Counted from the stretch's first letter, positions 1-6,206 are shown. The stretch is 9,265 nt of DNA from an uncultured Ruminococcus sp. (GCA_902803035.1 CADCON010000218.1:1-9265); one strand, 5' to 3'. Program-made: numbers and translations. The notes: generated by a model not told the origin, from the letters alone.

Positions 1-325
1 ATGGCTCGGCGTCGGATGTGCAGGCGGAGATGTGGCTGATGGGGGCGAGATACTTGCCGCAGAGGGCATTGATCAGGCTGGATTTGCCGACGCCGGTGCG
101 CCCCACGAGAAAGAAGCGCGGCGGGCGGCAGGCTTCGAGGTCATCAAGGAATTTTCTCAGCTCGTCGTTGCCGAAGACCTTGTCCTTGATCATGCCCAAG
201 GCCTTGCCGGTCACATCGTTTTTGGGAAGGTACGCGCCGAAGGCATCGATGATATCGCCCAATTTGTCATAGATTCCCTTTACCCGCTGAATACGTTCAT
301 CAATGGTGTCTTCATTTTTGCTCAT
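1..325 (-). CDS. P-loop GTPase, YfjP/YeeP-like, N-terminal part (cut by window edge)
   Basis: The frame opens with ATG at 325-323 and stays open for 108 codons to the window edge, so the C-terminus is missing. The product starts MSKNEDTIDERIQ. It has a helical, charged N-terminal stretch of about 68 residues, then a beta strand and a Walker A/G1 motif, GRTGVGKS, at residues 75-82, followed by SLINALCG. ACTSD near residues 101-105 could supply the switch I threonine (G2). A long helical lead-in before G1 and the 'ISxxxACT' context resemble YfjP/YeeP-type GTPases of the Era/MMR_HSR1 superfamily; the exact subfamily is inference, because G3 to G5 lie outside the window. An AGGGAG ribosome binding site (336-341) lies 10 bases before the start. 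The gene has its own strong promoter about 107 bases upstream. The cellular role cannot be told from this fragment. Confidence 0.8.
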   Translation of the reverse strand, partial: MSKNEDTIDERIQRVKGIYDKLGDIIDAFGAYLPKNDVTGKALGMIKDKVFGNDELRKFLDDLEACRPPRFFLVGRTGVGKSSLINALCGKYLAPISHISACTSDAEP

Positions 326-353
326 TAAGCGGACACTCCCTGTCAATCCATTT

Positions 354-423
354 CCGGTCAGCGGAGAATACGCTGACCGGGGGATACGCTGAATAAAAGC
401 GCAGCCGCCGATTCCGCGTATCC
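354..423 (-). promoter_or_regulatory. Structured 5' leader of the GTPase gene (two stem-loops)
   Basis: Between the predicted transcription start (about 425) and the GTPase ATG lie two inverted repeats. One is a perfect 10-bp stem, CCGGTCAGCG (354-363) with CGCTGACCGG (371-380), and a 7-base loop. The other is an 8-bp stem, GGATACGC (382-389) with GCGTATCC (416-423), and a 26-base loop. On the transcript, the first arm GGATACGC could pair instead with GCGTATTC, which covers the loop of the second hairpin, so alternative folds are possible. No run of T follows either stem, so neither is an ordinary terminator. I do not recognise a known riboswitch class. Confidence 0.5.
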
Positions 424-431
424 ATAGTGAT

Positions 432-460
432 ATTTTACCATTAAAACCGCCGCCTGTCAA
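432..460 (-). promoter_or_regulatory. Sigma-A promoter for the GTPase gene
   Basis: On the minus strand a perfect -35, TTGACA (460-455), is followed by a 17-base spacer and TAAAAT as -10 (437-432). The predicted start of transcription is near 425, giving a leader of about 100 bases before the GTPase ATG. This is one of the best promoter matches in the window. Confidence 0.8.
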
Positions 461-510
461 GAGATTCTTCACGGAATGCACAACGAGAAAGGAGGGCGTA
501 TCCAGCGCGC

Positions 511-565
511 AATAAACGAAAGCACCGCGCCCCGGGAGAACAGAATGCCCCAAAAGCGCGGTGCT
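511..565 (-). terminator. Probable intrinsic terminator of asnB
   Basis: On the minus strand, 52 bases past the asnB stop, AGCACCGCGC pairs perfectly with GCGCGGTGCT (arms at 565-556 and 530-521). The 25-base loop itself contains GGGG and CCC tracts that could extend the stem. The stem is followed by TTCGTTTATT, a modest interrupted T tract. The position between asnB and the GTPase promoter fits a terminator. Confidence 0.6.
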
Positions 566-617
566 CTGGCTGATCAGAAAGTTGGTAACGGCAGAAGGAA
601 GCCGGGTGCGAAGGAAT

Positions 618-2447
618 TCACACAATACGGACATTGTATTGCTTCAGCCAGTAATTGATCTGAAGCAGGTAGGCGATGGTCTGAGGGGTGGTCATGAGCT
701 GACCGTACCACGGCTGGGGGTTGTTCTGGGAATTGATCAGTCCGGCGGCTTTGTCGCGGCGGACGATCTGCCAGAGGGGGGCGGAGGAATCCCAGACCAG
801 CTCGTCGAGAAGCCGGCTGACCGCGGCGAGATAGGCGGGGTGATGGGTCTTTGGGTAGGGACTCTTTTTGCGCCAGAGGATTTCATCCGGGAGGAATTCC
901 TTCATAGCCTCGCGTAGCAGGCCCTTCTCACGGGAGCGGTAATCCTTGCATTCCCAAGGCACGCCGTAGAGGTATTCGGCGATGCGGTAATCGCAGAAAG
1001 GCACCCTCACCTCCAGCCCGGAATACATACTCATGTGGTCTTTTCTGGCAAGCAGCGTCTGCATGAACCACTGATGATTGAGAGTGACCATTTCCTTCAT
1101 GCGGGATTCGAGAGGGGAGAGTCCCGGCAGCTTGGAAGCCGAGCGCACGGTATCGTCGTATTTCCGCTGAACGAATTCCGCCGGGTCGATGCCCGAAATG
1201 TAATCCTCCCGTATGAAGCCCGCGCGGTAGGCGGTGGACTGCGCCCACGGGAATCCGTTCACCGCGCGCACCGAAGGGTCGCGGTACCACGGGTAGCCGC
1301 CGAAGATTTCGTCCGCGCATTCGCCGGAAAGCGCGACGGTGACGTGCTTTTTGATTTCACGGCAGAAGAGCAGCAGCGAGGCGTCCACGTCCGCCATACC
1401 GGGAAGATCACGCGCGTCAACGGCGTCAAAGAGCGCCTGCACCAGTTCCGGCGTGTCAATTTCAATGACATGGCTTTCACAGCCGAGATAATCCACCATT
1501 TTCCCCACGAAATCACTGTCGCTGCCCGGCTGGAATTTCGACGCCTTGAAGTACCTGTCGTTGTCCTTGTAACTGACAGTGAAGGTCTTTAGCGGTTCGC
1601 CCTTTTCCTTCAGCACCCTTGCGGCGACAGACGAAATCAGGCTGGAATCCAGTCCGCCGGAAAGGAAGGTGCCGATGGGAACGTCCGAAATCATCTGCCG
1701 CCTGATGGAATCGGTCAGAAGAAACCGGACGCGCTCGGCTGTCTGCTCAAAGCCGTCGGTGTGTTCCCGGTCGGTGAGCCGCCAGTATTCGTGCAGACGC
1801 AGCCCTTTCTCGTCGAAGAAGCCGAAATGCGCGGGCGGGAGTTCCTGGATTCCTTTGAAAACGCCGCAGCCGGGCGTCCTTCCGGGGCCGATGAGCATGA
1901 TTTCCAGCACGCCCTGTTGGTCGATTTCGGGCTGTCTGCCTGTCGCGGCGAGAATGCCCTTGATTTCGGAAGCGAAAATGAAGGAGCCGTTTCCGACCGT
2001 GTAGAAGAACGGCTTGACGCCGATGCGGTCGCGGGCAAAGAAGAGCCTGCGCTTCTTCTCGTCCCACACGGCGAAGGCGAATATGCCGTTGAATTGGTAG
2101 ACGCATTCTTCCCCGTAAACGGCAAAGGCATTGAGCACGACCTCCGTGTCGGAATGCCCGCTGAAACGGCAGCCGCGGGCAGTCAGCTCCCCGCGGAGTT
2201 CGTCCGTGTTGTACAGCTCGCCGTTGTAGACGATGACATAACGGCGACCGTCGTACATACAGCTCATGGGCTGGCGTCCGTTTTCGATATCCACCACGCA
2301 GAGCCGCGTATGTACCAGCTCCGCGCAGTCGCTGAGATACAAGCCCTTCTGGTCGGGCCCCCGCCTCCTGAGCGACTGCTGCACCTGACGCATCCTGTCG
2401 CCCGTCAGCCCTCCGCCCGGACGGATTTCTCCCGCAATTCCACACAT
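618..2447 (-). CDS. asnB: Asparagine synthase (glutamine-hydrolysing), AsnB type
   Basis: This 609-residue cytoplasmic enzyme makes asparagine from aspartate and ATP, using ammonia released from glutamine. The N-terminal class II glutaminase domain (about 1-215) begins MCGIAGE, so Cys2 becomes the N-terminal nucleophile after Met removal. Expected glutamine-site residues are present: Arg48 (HTRL), Asn75-Gly76-Glu77 (YNGELYN) and Asp100 (SDTEV). The synthetase domain (about 235-540) carries the PP-loop SGGLDSS (263-269) that binds ATP pyrophosphate, and SGECADEIFGGYPW (374-387), typical of the family. Length is at the upper end of bacterial AsnB. The start is fixed by Cys2 and by AGGAGAGG seven bases upstream (2455-2462). 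It is flanked by its own terminator and by the terminator of the upstream gene, so it is probably a single-gene unit. Related amidotransferases act on peptidoglycan or antibiotic substrates, but this domain layout and context favour plain asparagine synthesis. Confidence 0.95.
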   Translation of the reverse strand: MCGIAGEIRPGGGLTGDRMRQVQQSLRRRGPDQKGLYLSDCAELVHTRLCVVDIENGRQPMSCMYDGRRYVIVYNGELYNTDELRGELTARGCRFSGHSDTEVVLNAFAVYGEECVYQFNGIFAFAVWDEKKRRLFFARDRIGVKPFFYTVGNGSFIFASEIKGILAATGRQPEIDQQGVLEIMLIGPGRTPGCGVFKGIQELPPAHFGFFDEKGLRLHEYWRLTDREHTDGFEQTAERVRFLLTDSIRRQMISDVPIGTFLSGGLDSSLISSVAARVLKEKGEPLKTFTVSYKDNDRYFKASKFQPGSDSDFVGKMVDYLGCESHVIEIDTPELVQALFDAVDARDLPGMADVDASLLLFCREIKKHVTVALSGECADEIFGGYPWYRDPSVRAVNGFPWAQSTAYRAGFIREDYISGIDPAEFVQRKYDDTVRSASKLPGLSPLESRMKEMVTLNHQWFMQTLLARKDHMSMYSGLEVRVPFCDYRIAEYLYGVPWECKDYRSREKGLLREAMKEFLPDEILWRKKSPYPKTHHPAYLAAVSRLLDELVWDSSAPLWQIVRRDKAAGLINSQNNPQPWYGQLMTTPQTIAYLLQINYWLKQYNVRIV

Positions 2448-2479
2448 AAAGCAACCTCTCCTTTTTTAGTGGCTGTTAT

Positions 2480-2510
2480 ATAGTACGTGCGGAGAAAAAA
2501 AGGGTGACAA
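2480..2510 (-). promoter_or_regulatory. Weak candidate promoter for asnB
   Basis: On the minus strand TTGTCA (2510-2505) and TACTAT (2485-2480) are separated by 19 bases, longer than the ideal 17. A TATATA (2482-2477) overlaps the -10. The -35 partly overlaps the T tract of the preceding terminator. asnB must have a start of transcription in this short gap unless it depends on readthrough, but the exact elements are uncertain. Confidence 0.35.
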
Positions 2511-2547
2511 AAAAGCCGCGCTTCGTCAGACAAAGACGAGGCGCGGC
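2509..2547 (-). terminator. Intrinsic terminator after the peptidoglycan-binding-domain gene
   Basis: On the minus strand a 13-bp GC-rich stem with one G-U pair (arms 2547-2535 and 2527-2515, containing GCCGCGC and GCGCGGC) has a 7-base loop and is followed by six T. It lies 27 bases past the stop of the 2575-3513 gene and before asnB, separating the two transcripts. Confidence 0.88.
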
Positions 2548-2574
2548 TTCCATATTCAAATGACGGGAGAATGA

Positions 2575-3513
2575 TCAGGCGTGTGGAGCGTCATCGGCAA
2601 AAAGCTTTCTGAGGGTTTCCTGATCCGCCTTGCCGGTTGCTTCCAGTCCGGCTGCCTTCTGGAATCGCTTGAGGTTTTTCACGGTAAAATCTCCGTAGAA
2701 TCCGGTGCAGCTGTTCTGACCGATATATCCAAGCTCGCAGAGCCTTTCCTGCATTTTTTTGACGTCGTCGCTTCTTTCCTTGTATTTCAGCTCCCTGTAA
2801 ACAACTTCCTCTTCAGAGGAAACAGGCGGTTCCTCCGAACTGACTTCGGTCTGTCCGGGATCGGAAGGCACTTCCGGATCATTTTCCGAAACAGCGGCGG
2901 GAATGTCTTCGTAGGTATCGTCACCGCCCATGTGCTGCATTTTGACGTAGAAAATCACGCCAATGGCAAAAAGAATGGAGAGGATCACTACAGACATCTT
3001 GACGATAAGCGCGCGGTCGACGGCAGTATTGTCTTCCCGCTCTTCATTGTCATAAGGATCGCCGTCGTCATATGAGTCGCCGCTTTCGTCCAGGTCTCCG
3101 TAATAGCCGCCCTCGTCCGCGTCATAATCCGAGTCGCCGGCGTCGATACGGGAAAACCCGTCCGAAGGCACATCGGCATAATCATCCTGGATATCGTCGG
3201 CAAAATCGTCTGAAAAATCATCGGAAAAATCGTCTGTCATTGCGTCGTCCGGAGGATTCTTCGGTGGCTCGTCACCGCTGCCCGCAAAATCCATGCCAGA
3301 ATCGTCATCAAAGTCGTCGGAGAAGAAATCATCACTGAGATCGACGCTGCCATCGTCGGCATCCGACGCAGGTATTTCCTGTGTTTCATCGGAAAACATG
3401 GCGTCCCAATTGAGTTCCCCGTCTGTGCCGAACTGTGAAGCCGGTCCCTTTGTGAAGAAATCATCATCGGAGCCGGAGGTGCTGTTGCTGTCAAGAAAAT
3501 CATGATTGTCCAT
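2575..3513 (-). CDS. Single-pass membrane protein with acidic N-terminus and C-terminal peptidoglycan-binding domain
   Basis: I do not recognise a named gene. The 312-residue product has three parts. Residues 1-165 are extremely acidic and low complexity, rich in Asp, Ser, Phe and Gly, with repeated DDFS-like units (94-113), and are probably disordered. Residues about 168-190 (ALIVKMSVVILSILFAIGVI) form one membrane helix. After a Pro/Ser/Glu linker (200-237), residues about 239-306 form a peptidoglycan-binding domain of the PG_binding_1 type: YRELKYKERSDDVKKMQERL, LGYI, GFYGDFTVKNLKRFQ and TGKADQETLRKLF. The expected topology is N-terminus inside and C-terminus outside, bound to the cell wall. 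There is no catalytic domain. It has a good promoter upstream and a terminator downstream, so it is a single-gene unit. The ribosome binding site is weak (GAGG at 3525-3528, 11 bases from the ATG). A role linking the cytoplasm to the envelope is inference. Confidence 0.85.
   Translation of the reverse strand: MDNHDFLDSNSTSGSDDDFFTKGPASQFGTDGELNWDAMFSDETQEIPASDADDGSVDLSDDFFSDDFDDDSGMDFAGSGDEPPKNPPDDAMTDDFSDDFSDDFADDIQDDYADVPSDGFSRIDAGDSDYDADEGGYYGDLDESGDSYDDGDPYDNEEREDNTAVDRALIVKMSVVILSILFAIGVIFYVKMQHMGGDDTYEDIPAAVSENDPEVPSDPGQTEVSSEEPPVSSEEEVVYRELKYKERSDDVKKMQERLCELGYIGQNSCTGFYGDFTVKNLKRFQKAAGLEATGKADQETLRKLFADDAPHA
3175..3234 (-). repeat. Five 12-base in-frame repeats encoding DDFS-like units
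   Basis: Inside the acidic region of the 2575-3513 gene, five tandem 12-base units encode DDFS, DDFS, DDFA, DDIQ and DDYA (residues 94-113). The first three units are close at DNA level (GAY GAT TTT KCN), which fits recent duplication followed by drift. A related stretch, SDDFFSDDFDDD, occurs earlier at residues 60-71. Confidence 0.75.
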
Positions 3514-3583
3514 ATACTAACCAACCTCGCCGTCTTTCTGTCGATTCCGGGGAAGATTGCCCACCCCGCGACGTTTTTTATTC

Positions 3584-3612
3584 ATTTTACCATATGTCGC
3601 CGAAATTGTAAA
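3584..3612 (-). promoter_or_regulatory. Sigma-A promoter for the peptidoglycan-binding-domain gene
   Basis: On the minus strand TTTACA (3612-3607), a 17-base spacer and TAAAAT (3589-3584) form a near-consensus promoter. Transcription would start near 3577, giving a leader of roughly 65 bases. It is divergent from the marR promoter, with about 60 bases between the two -35 boxes. Confidence 0.75.
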
Positions 3613-3672
3613 GTTCATTCTGAAAATTTACATTTTATTGACGATTGAAGCGCGGATGATCGGCCAGTACGC

Positions 3673-3701
3673 TTGACAAATGGGCGGCTGAATGGTATTA
3701 T
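3673..3701 (+). promoter_or_regulatory. Sigma-A promoter of the marR-hydrolase operon
   Basis: A perfect -35 TTGACA (3673-3678), a 17-base spacer and TATTAT (3696-3701) as -10. The palindrome at 3703-3719 starts two bases after the -10, so it covers the predicted transcription start. Confidence 0.85.
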
Positions 3702-3702
3702 A

Positions 3703-3719
3703 AGTTTAGCAGCTAAACT
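3703..3719. promoter_or_regulatory. Palindromic operator, probably bound by the MarR-family protein
   Basis: AGTTTAGC and GCTAAACT form a perfect 8-bp inverted repeat around a single central A. Size and symmetry suit a MarR-family dimer, which usually binds palindromes of 16-20 bp, often over its own promoter. The site overlaps the start of transcription, so binding should repress. That the adjacent gene product is the binder is inference from position. Confidence 0.75.
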
Positions 3720-3750
3720 AAAGCATCTGAAAATTGTAGGAGGGAACGGC

Positions 3751-4206
3751 ATGGAGAATGACCATCTTCTCACCAGGGCATACCGGCTGATCAATCTGTA
3801 CAATGCCGCGCAGAAGAAGCCGCGCACCTATCCGGACGGACTGGTGCTTTACCCCGCGCAGACGCATATGATCGAGATCATAGGAGCCGATGAGGGCATC
3901 ACCCAGTCGGAGATTGCCGCGCGTTATATGATCACCAAGGGCGCGGTTTCCCAGATTATTTCCTTTCTGGAGGGGAAGGAGCTGATTGTCCGCCGCCCGT
4001 CGCCGAAGGGACGCAGGAGTACGGGTCTGTATCTCAGCGGGCGGGGCAGGGAAGTGTTGGAGGCACATCGCGGGCTTCACCGGGAGATGACAGATCAGGT
4101 CGCCGCGCTTGCCGCGGAATTGGACGCGGACGCCGCCGGCATTCTGGAGCGGATAGCCGATGTGATCGAGCAGAGCATCCGTGAATTACATCAGAAAACA
4201 GAGTGA
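3751..4206 (+). CDS. MarR-family transcriptional regulator
   Basis: The 151-residue product is a typical length for a MarR winged-helix dimer. An N-terminal helix (1-22) and a second helix near the conserved-like LYPAQTHMIEII (33-44) precede the helix-turn-helix, ITQSEIAARYMITKGAVSQIISFLEGKEL at about 50-78. The wing is RRPSPKGRRSTGLYLSGRGREVL (81-103), and C-terminal helices for dimerisation follow. The start at 3751 is chosen because AGGAGGG (3738-3744) lies six bases upstream. An in-frame ATG at 3673 would sit inside the promoter and is rejected. The hydrolase gene starts 32 bases after the stop. The palindrome over the promoter suggests autorepression, relieved by a small ligand in most relatives. 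The ligand is unknown; the hydrolase may act on it or on a related compound. Confidence 0.92.
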   Translation: MENDHLLTRAYRLINLYNAAQKKPRTYPDGLVLYPAQTHMIEIIGADEGITQSEIAARYMITKGAVSQIISFLEGKELIVRRPSPKGRRSTGLYLSGRGREVLEAHRGLHREMTDQVAALAAELDADAAGILERIADVIEQSIRELHQKTE

Positions 4207-4224
4207 AGGACGATTCGTTATTAT

Positions 4225-4230
4225 AGGAGG
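4225..4230 (+). promoter_or_regulatory. Ribosome binding site that decides the hydrolase start
   Basis: AGGAGG lies 2 bases before an ATG at 4233 and 8 bases before an in-frame ATG at 4239. Eight bases is normal spacing and two is too short, so 4239 is the likelier start. The longer form would add only Met-Arg. Confidence 0.75.
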
Positions 4231-4238
4231 TAATGAGA

Positions 4239-5036
4239 ATGACATTTGCGACAACCGGCAGGAAGGAAAACCCCGCGGTTCTGCTGATTCACGGCATGAT
4301 GTGTACGGGGAAGGACTGCGAACCCTACGGCGCGCTTCTCGCGGACCAATATTATGTGATCATGCCCACCCTTGACGGACACGGCGGTGACGGAAGCGAT
4401 TTACTGCCGGCGGAGGACGAGGCGGAGAAGATGCTCCGCTATCTGAAGGAGAACGGCATCCGCACCCTTGCGCTGGTGCAGGGAAGCTCCATGGGGGCGG
4501 AGATTGCCCTTGCGCTTGTCAGAAGACTGGAGGAAGAGGGCATCTCCTTCGGAAGCGCGTTCTTTGACGGCGGACCCTTCTTTCATTTCCACCCGCTTTT
4601 CAGGCGGTTCATGTACCGCAAATTCCTGTCGCTGGCGAAAATCTTTGATACGGACGACCACGACGCCGCCTATCACCGCATGATGAAGCACCCGATGGTG
4701 AAATTCGTCGGAAAGGACAAGGCGGAGCAATTTGAGCCGATCATACGCTCCATGTCCCGTGAACGCAGGCATTATTCCCGCCGGACGGTGCGCAATATGG
4801 TAAAAATCTGCTACGAATGCGATCTTCCGGCATTCCCGCCAGAGGTGCAGCAGCGGATGATCTTTTTCTTCTCCGATGAAGAGCCGGCCCGCCGCTCCCT
4901 CAAACGCCTGTTGAAGGCGTACCCGGCGGCGCAGTACCGCGACATTCACGGCTGCCCGCACTGCGGATTCCAGACGTCCCGCCCGGAGGAATACGCCGCT
5001 ATGCTGCGGGAGGCGGCTGCCAACGCGCCGGCGTGA
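4239..5036 (+). CDS. Alpha/beta hydrolase
   Basis: The 265-residue product has the alpha/beta-hydrolase layout: a first strand leading to the HGMM oxyanion-type motif (residues 18-21), a nucleophile elbow GSSMG with Ser84 as the probable nucleophile, a helical lid region (about 110-190) and a late strand FFFSDEE with Asp213 as the probable acid. HGCPHCGF near the C-terminus would supply the catalytic His, best guess His241. There is no signal peptide, so it is expected in the cytoplasm. The substrate cannot be deduced: esterase, lipase-like or dehalogenase-like activities all fit. It follows marR by 32 bases with no terminator between them, so it is probably co-transcribed and induced when MarR is released. 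The Cys-Pro-His-Cys setting around the His is not the common family pattern. No clear terminator is seen before ldh. Confidence 0.88.
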   Translation: MTFATTGRKENPAVLLIHGMMCTGKDCEPYGALLADQYYVIMPTLDGHGGDGSDLLPAEDEAEKMLRYLKENGIRTLALVQGSSMGAEIALALVRRLEEEGISFGSAFFDGGPFFHFHPLFRRFMYRKFLSLAKIFDTDDHDAAYHRMMKHPMVKFVGKDKAEQFEPIIRSMSRERRHYSRRTVRNMVKICYECDLPAFPPEVQQRMIFFFSDEEPARRSLKRLLKAYPAAQYRDIHGCPHCGFQTSRPEEYAAMLREAAANAPA

Positions 5037-5049
5037 GAGGGGATTATTC

Positions 5050-5063
5050 ATTGAATATTCAAT
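5050..5063. promoter_or_regulatory. Palindrome upstream of the ldh promoter, candidate regulator site
   Basis: ATTGAATATTCAAT is a perfect 14-bp palindrome whose right edge lies 8 bases before the ldh -35. It has no GC core and no T tract, so it is not a terminator. Its place suits an activator or a redox regulator of fermentation, but the sequence does not match the usual Rex (TTGTGAA-type) or Fnr (TTGAT-N4-ATCAA) site well. The binder is unknown. Confidence 0.4.
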
Positions 5064-5071
5064 AATGCGGC

Positions 5072-5100
5072 TTGCAATTCGGTGGGATTTCGTGTATAAT
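5072..5100 (+). promoter_or_regulatory. Sigma-A promoter for ldh
   Basis: TTGCAA (5072-5077), a 17-base spacer and a perfect TATAAT (5095-5100). Transcription should start near 5107, giving a leader of about 73 bases before the ldh ATG. Confidence 0.85.
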
Positions 5101-5179
5101 ATAATCAAATAATTGCCTTCGGGCGGGGGACACTAATTGTATCAGGCTCCTGTCGGGCAGAGAAAAGAGGTAATGGTAA

Positions 5180-6133
5180 ATGAGCAGGATCAACAGCAGA
5201 AAGGTTGCGATCGTGGGCTGCGGATTTGTGGGATCCGCGTCGGCATTTGCGCTGATGGAGAGCGGATTGTTCTCGGAAATGGTGCTGATAGACGTCAGCC
5301 GCGAAAAGGCGGAGGGCGAAGCGCTGGATATCAGCCACGGGCTTCCCTTTGCCAAGCCGATGAATATCTACGCGGGCGATTACGCCGATATTTCCGACGC
5401 CGCGATCATTGTCGTCACCGCCGGCGCGGGGCAGAAACCGGGAGAAACCCGGCTGGATCTGGTCAGGAAGAATGTCGGCATTTTCAAGAGCATCATTCCG
5501 CAGATTGCCGCCCACAATACCGAGGGCATTCTTCTGATTGTAGCCAATCCGGTGGACATTCTGACCTATGCCGCCGCCAGGCTCAGCGGATTCCCGGAGA
5601 ACCGCGTGTTCGGTTCCGGAACGGTGCTTGACACCGCGCGCCTGAAGTACCTCCTGGGCGGCCATCTCGGGGTGGACAGCCGCTCGGTTCACGCCTTCAT
5701 CATCGGTGAGCACGGCGACAGCGAAATTGCCGTGTGGAGCAGTGCGAATGTGTCCGGCATTCCGCTCCATTCCTTCTGCGAAATGCGGGGTCACTTCAAT
5801 CATCAGTCCTCGATGAACGCGATTGCCGAGAACGTCAAGAACAGTGCCTACGAGATCATCAACCGCAAGGGCGCGACCTACTACGGCATTGCCATGTCGG
5901 TCAAGCGAATCTGTGAAGCCATCGTGCGCGACGAGAAATCGATCCTTCCGGTGTCCAGCATTCAGCATGACAATTACGGCATCAGCGGCATTGCCCTGAG
6001 TATGCCGGTCATTGTCGGCAGGGACGGTGTGGAATGCGCCGTACCCATCGAGCTGAGCGGGCAGGAAGCCCTCGCCCTTCACCAATCCGCCGACACCCTC
6101 AAGGCGGTCATCGACGACGTTTTTGCGGAATAA
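5180..6133 (+). CDS. ldh: L-lactate dehydrogenase
   Basis: The 317-residue enzyme reduces pyruvate to L-lactate with NADH in the cytoplasm, regenerating NAD+ during fermentation. The Rossmann glycine motif is GCGFVG (13-18), and Asp38 at the end of the second strand favours NAD over NADP. The substrate-specificity loop AGAGQKPGETR has Gln85, the lactate dehydrogenase residue where malate dehydrogenases carry Arg, and Arg91. Other expected residues are Asn123 (ANPVD), Asp151 and Arg154 (LDTAR), and the catalytic His178 in GEHGDSE. Length matches the family. The start is supported by AAGAGG (5165-5170), nine bases upstream; an ATG at 5173 is out of frame. It has its own promoter and a strong terminator, so it may be transcribed alone, with possible readthrough from the hydrolase gene. 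I did not assess the allosteric site. Confidence 0.96.
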   Translation: MSRINSRKVAIVGCGFVGSASAFALMESGLFSEMVLIDVSREKAEGEALDISHGLPFAKPMNIYAGDYADISDAAIIVVTAGAGQKPGETRLDLVRKNVGIFKSIIPQIAAHNTEGILLIVANPVDILTYAAARLSGFPENRVFGSGTVLDTARLKYLLGGHLGVDSRSVHAFIIGEHGDSEIAVWSSANVSGIPLHSFCEMRGHFNHQSSMNAIAENVKNSAYEIINRKGATYYGIAMSVKRICEAIVRDEKSILPVSSIQHDNYGISGIALSMPVIVGRDGVECAVPIELSGQEALALHQSADTLKAVIDDVFAE

Positions 6134-6153
6134 ATCATCGGTCGGAGTATTAA

Positions 6154-6206
6154 ACCGCCCGCCGGCTTCCGAAGAAAAGGATGCCGGCGGGCGGTATTGT
6201 TTTATT
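6154..6206. terminator. Bidirectional terminator between ldh and rnr
   Basis: A perfect 13-bp stem (6154-6166 with 6183-6195, rich in GCCGGC and GGGCGG) can extend inward past a T-T mismatch by TCC/GGA. On the plus strand it is followed by ATTGTTTTATT, 20 bases past the ldh stop. On the minus strand it begins seven bases past the rnr stop and is followed by TTTAATA. The plus-strand T tract overlaps the rnr stop codon (6202-6204), so one compact element serves both genes. Confidence 0.88.

Noticed and set aside
32..328. Plus-strand 98-codon frame at the left edge
   Set aside because: It is opposite the GTPase fragment, which carries a true Walker A motif, a ribosome binding site and a promoter.
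1761..2483. Plus-strand open frame of 240 codons opposite asnB
   Set aside because: It is a shadow of the clear asparagine synthase gene, with no ribosome binding site and no recognisable domain.
2448..2574. T-box or other riboswitch controlling asnB
   Set aside because: The gap is too short for a T-box, and its only strong hairpin is explained as the terminator of the preceding gene, upstream of the likely asnB start site.
3072..3338. Plus-strand Arg/His-rich 88-codon frame
   Set aside because: Its composition is the complement of the Asp/Ser-rich acidic repeats on the minus strand, so it is an artefact.
3673..3750. Upstream in-frame ATG that would lengthen the MarR protein by 26 residues
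   Set aside because: It lies on the -35 box of the marR promoter, before the transcription start; the ATG at 3751 has an ideal ribosome binding site.
5050..5063. Intrinsic terminator of the hydrolase operon
   Set aside because: The palindrome is AT-only at its centre, has no loop and is not followed by a T tract.
5105..6085. Long minus-strand open frame of 326 codons opposite ldh
   Set aside because: It is antisense to a gene with all lactate dehydrogenase motifs; such frames arise from GC bias at codon third positions, and its translation shows no family features.
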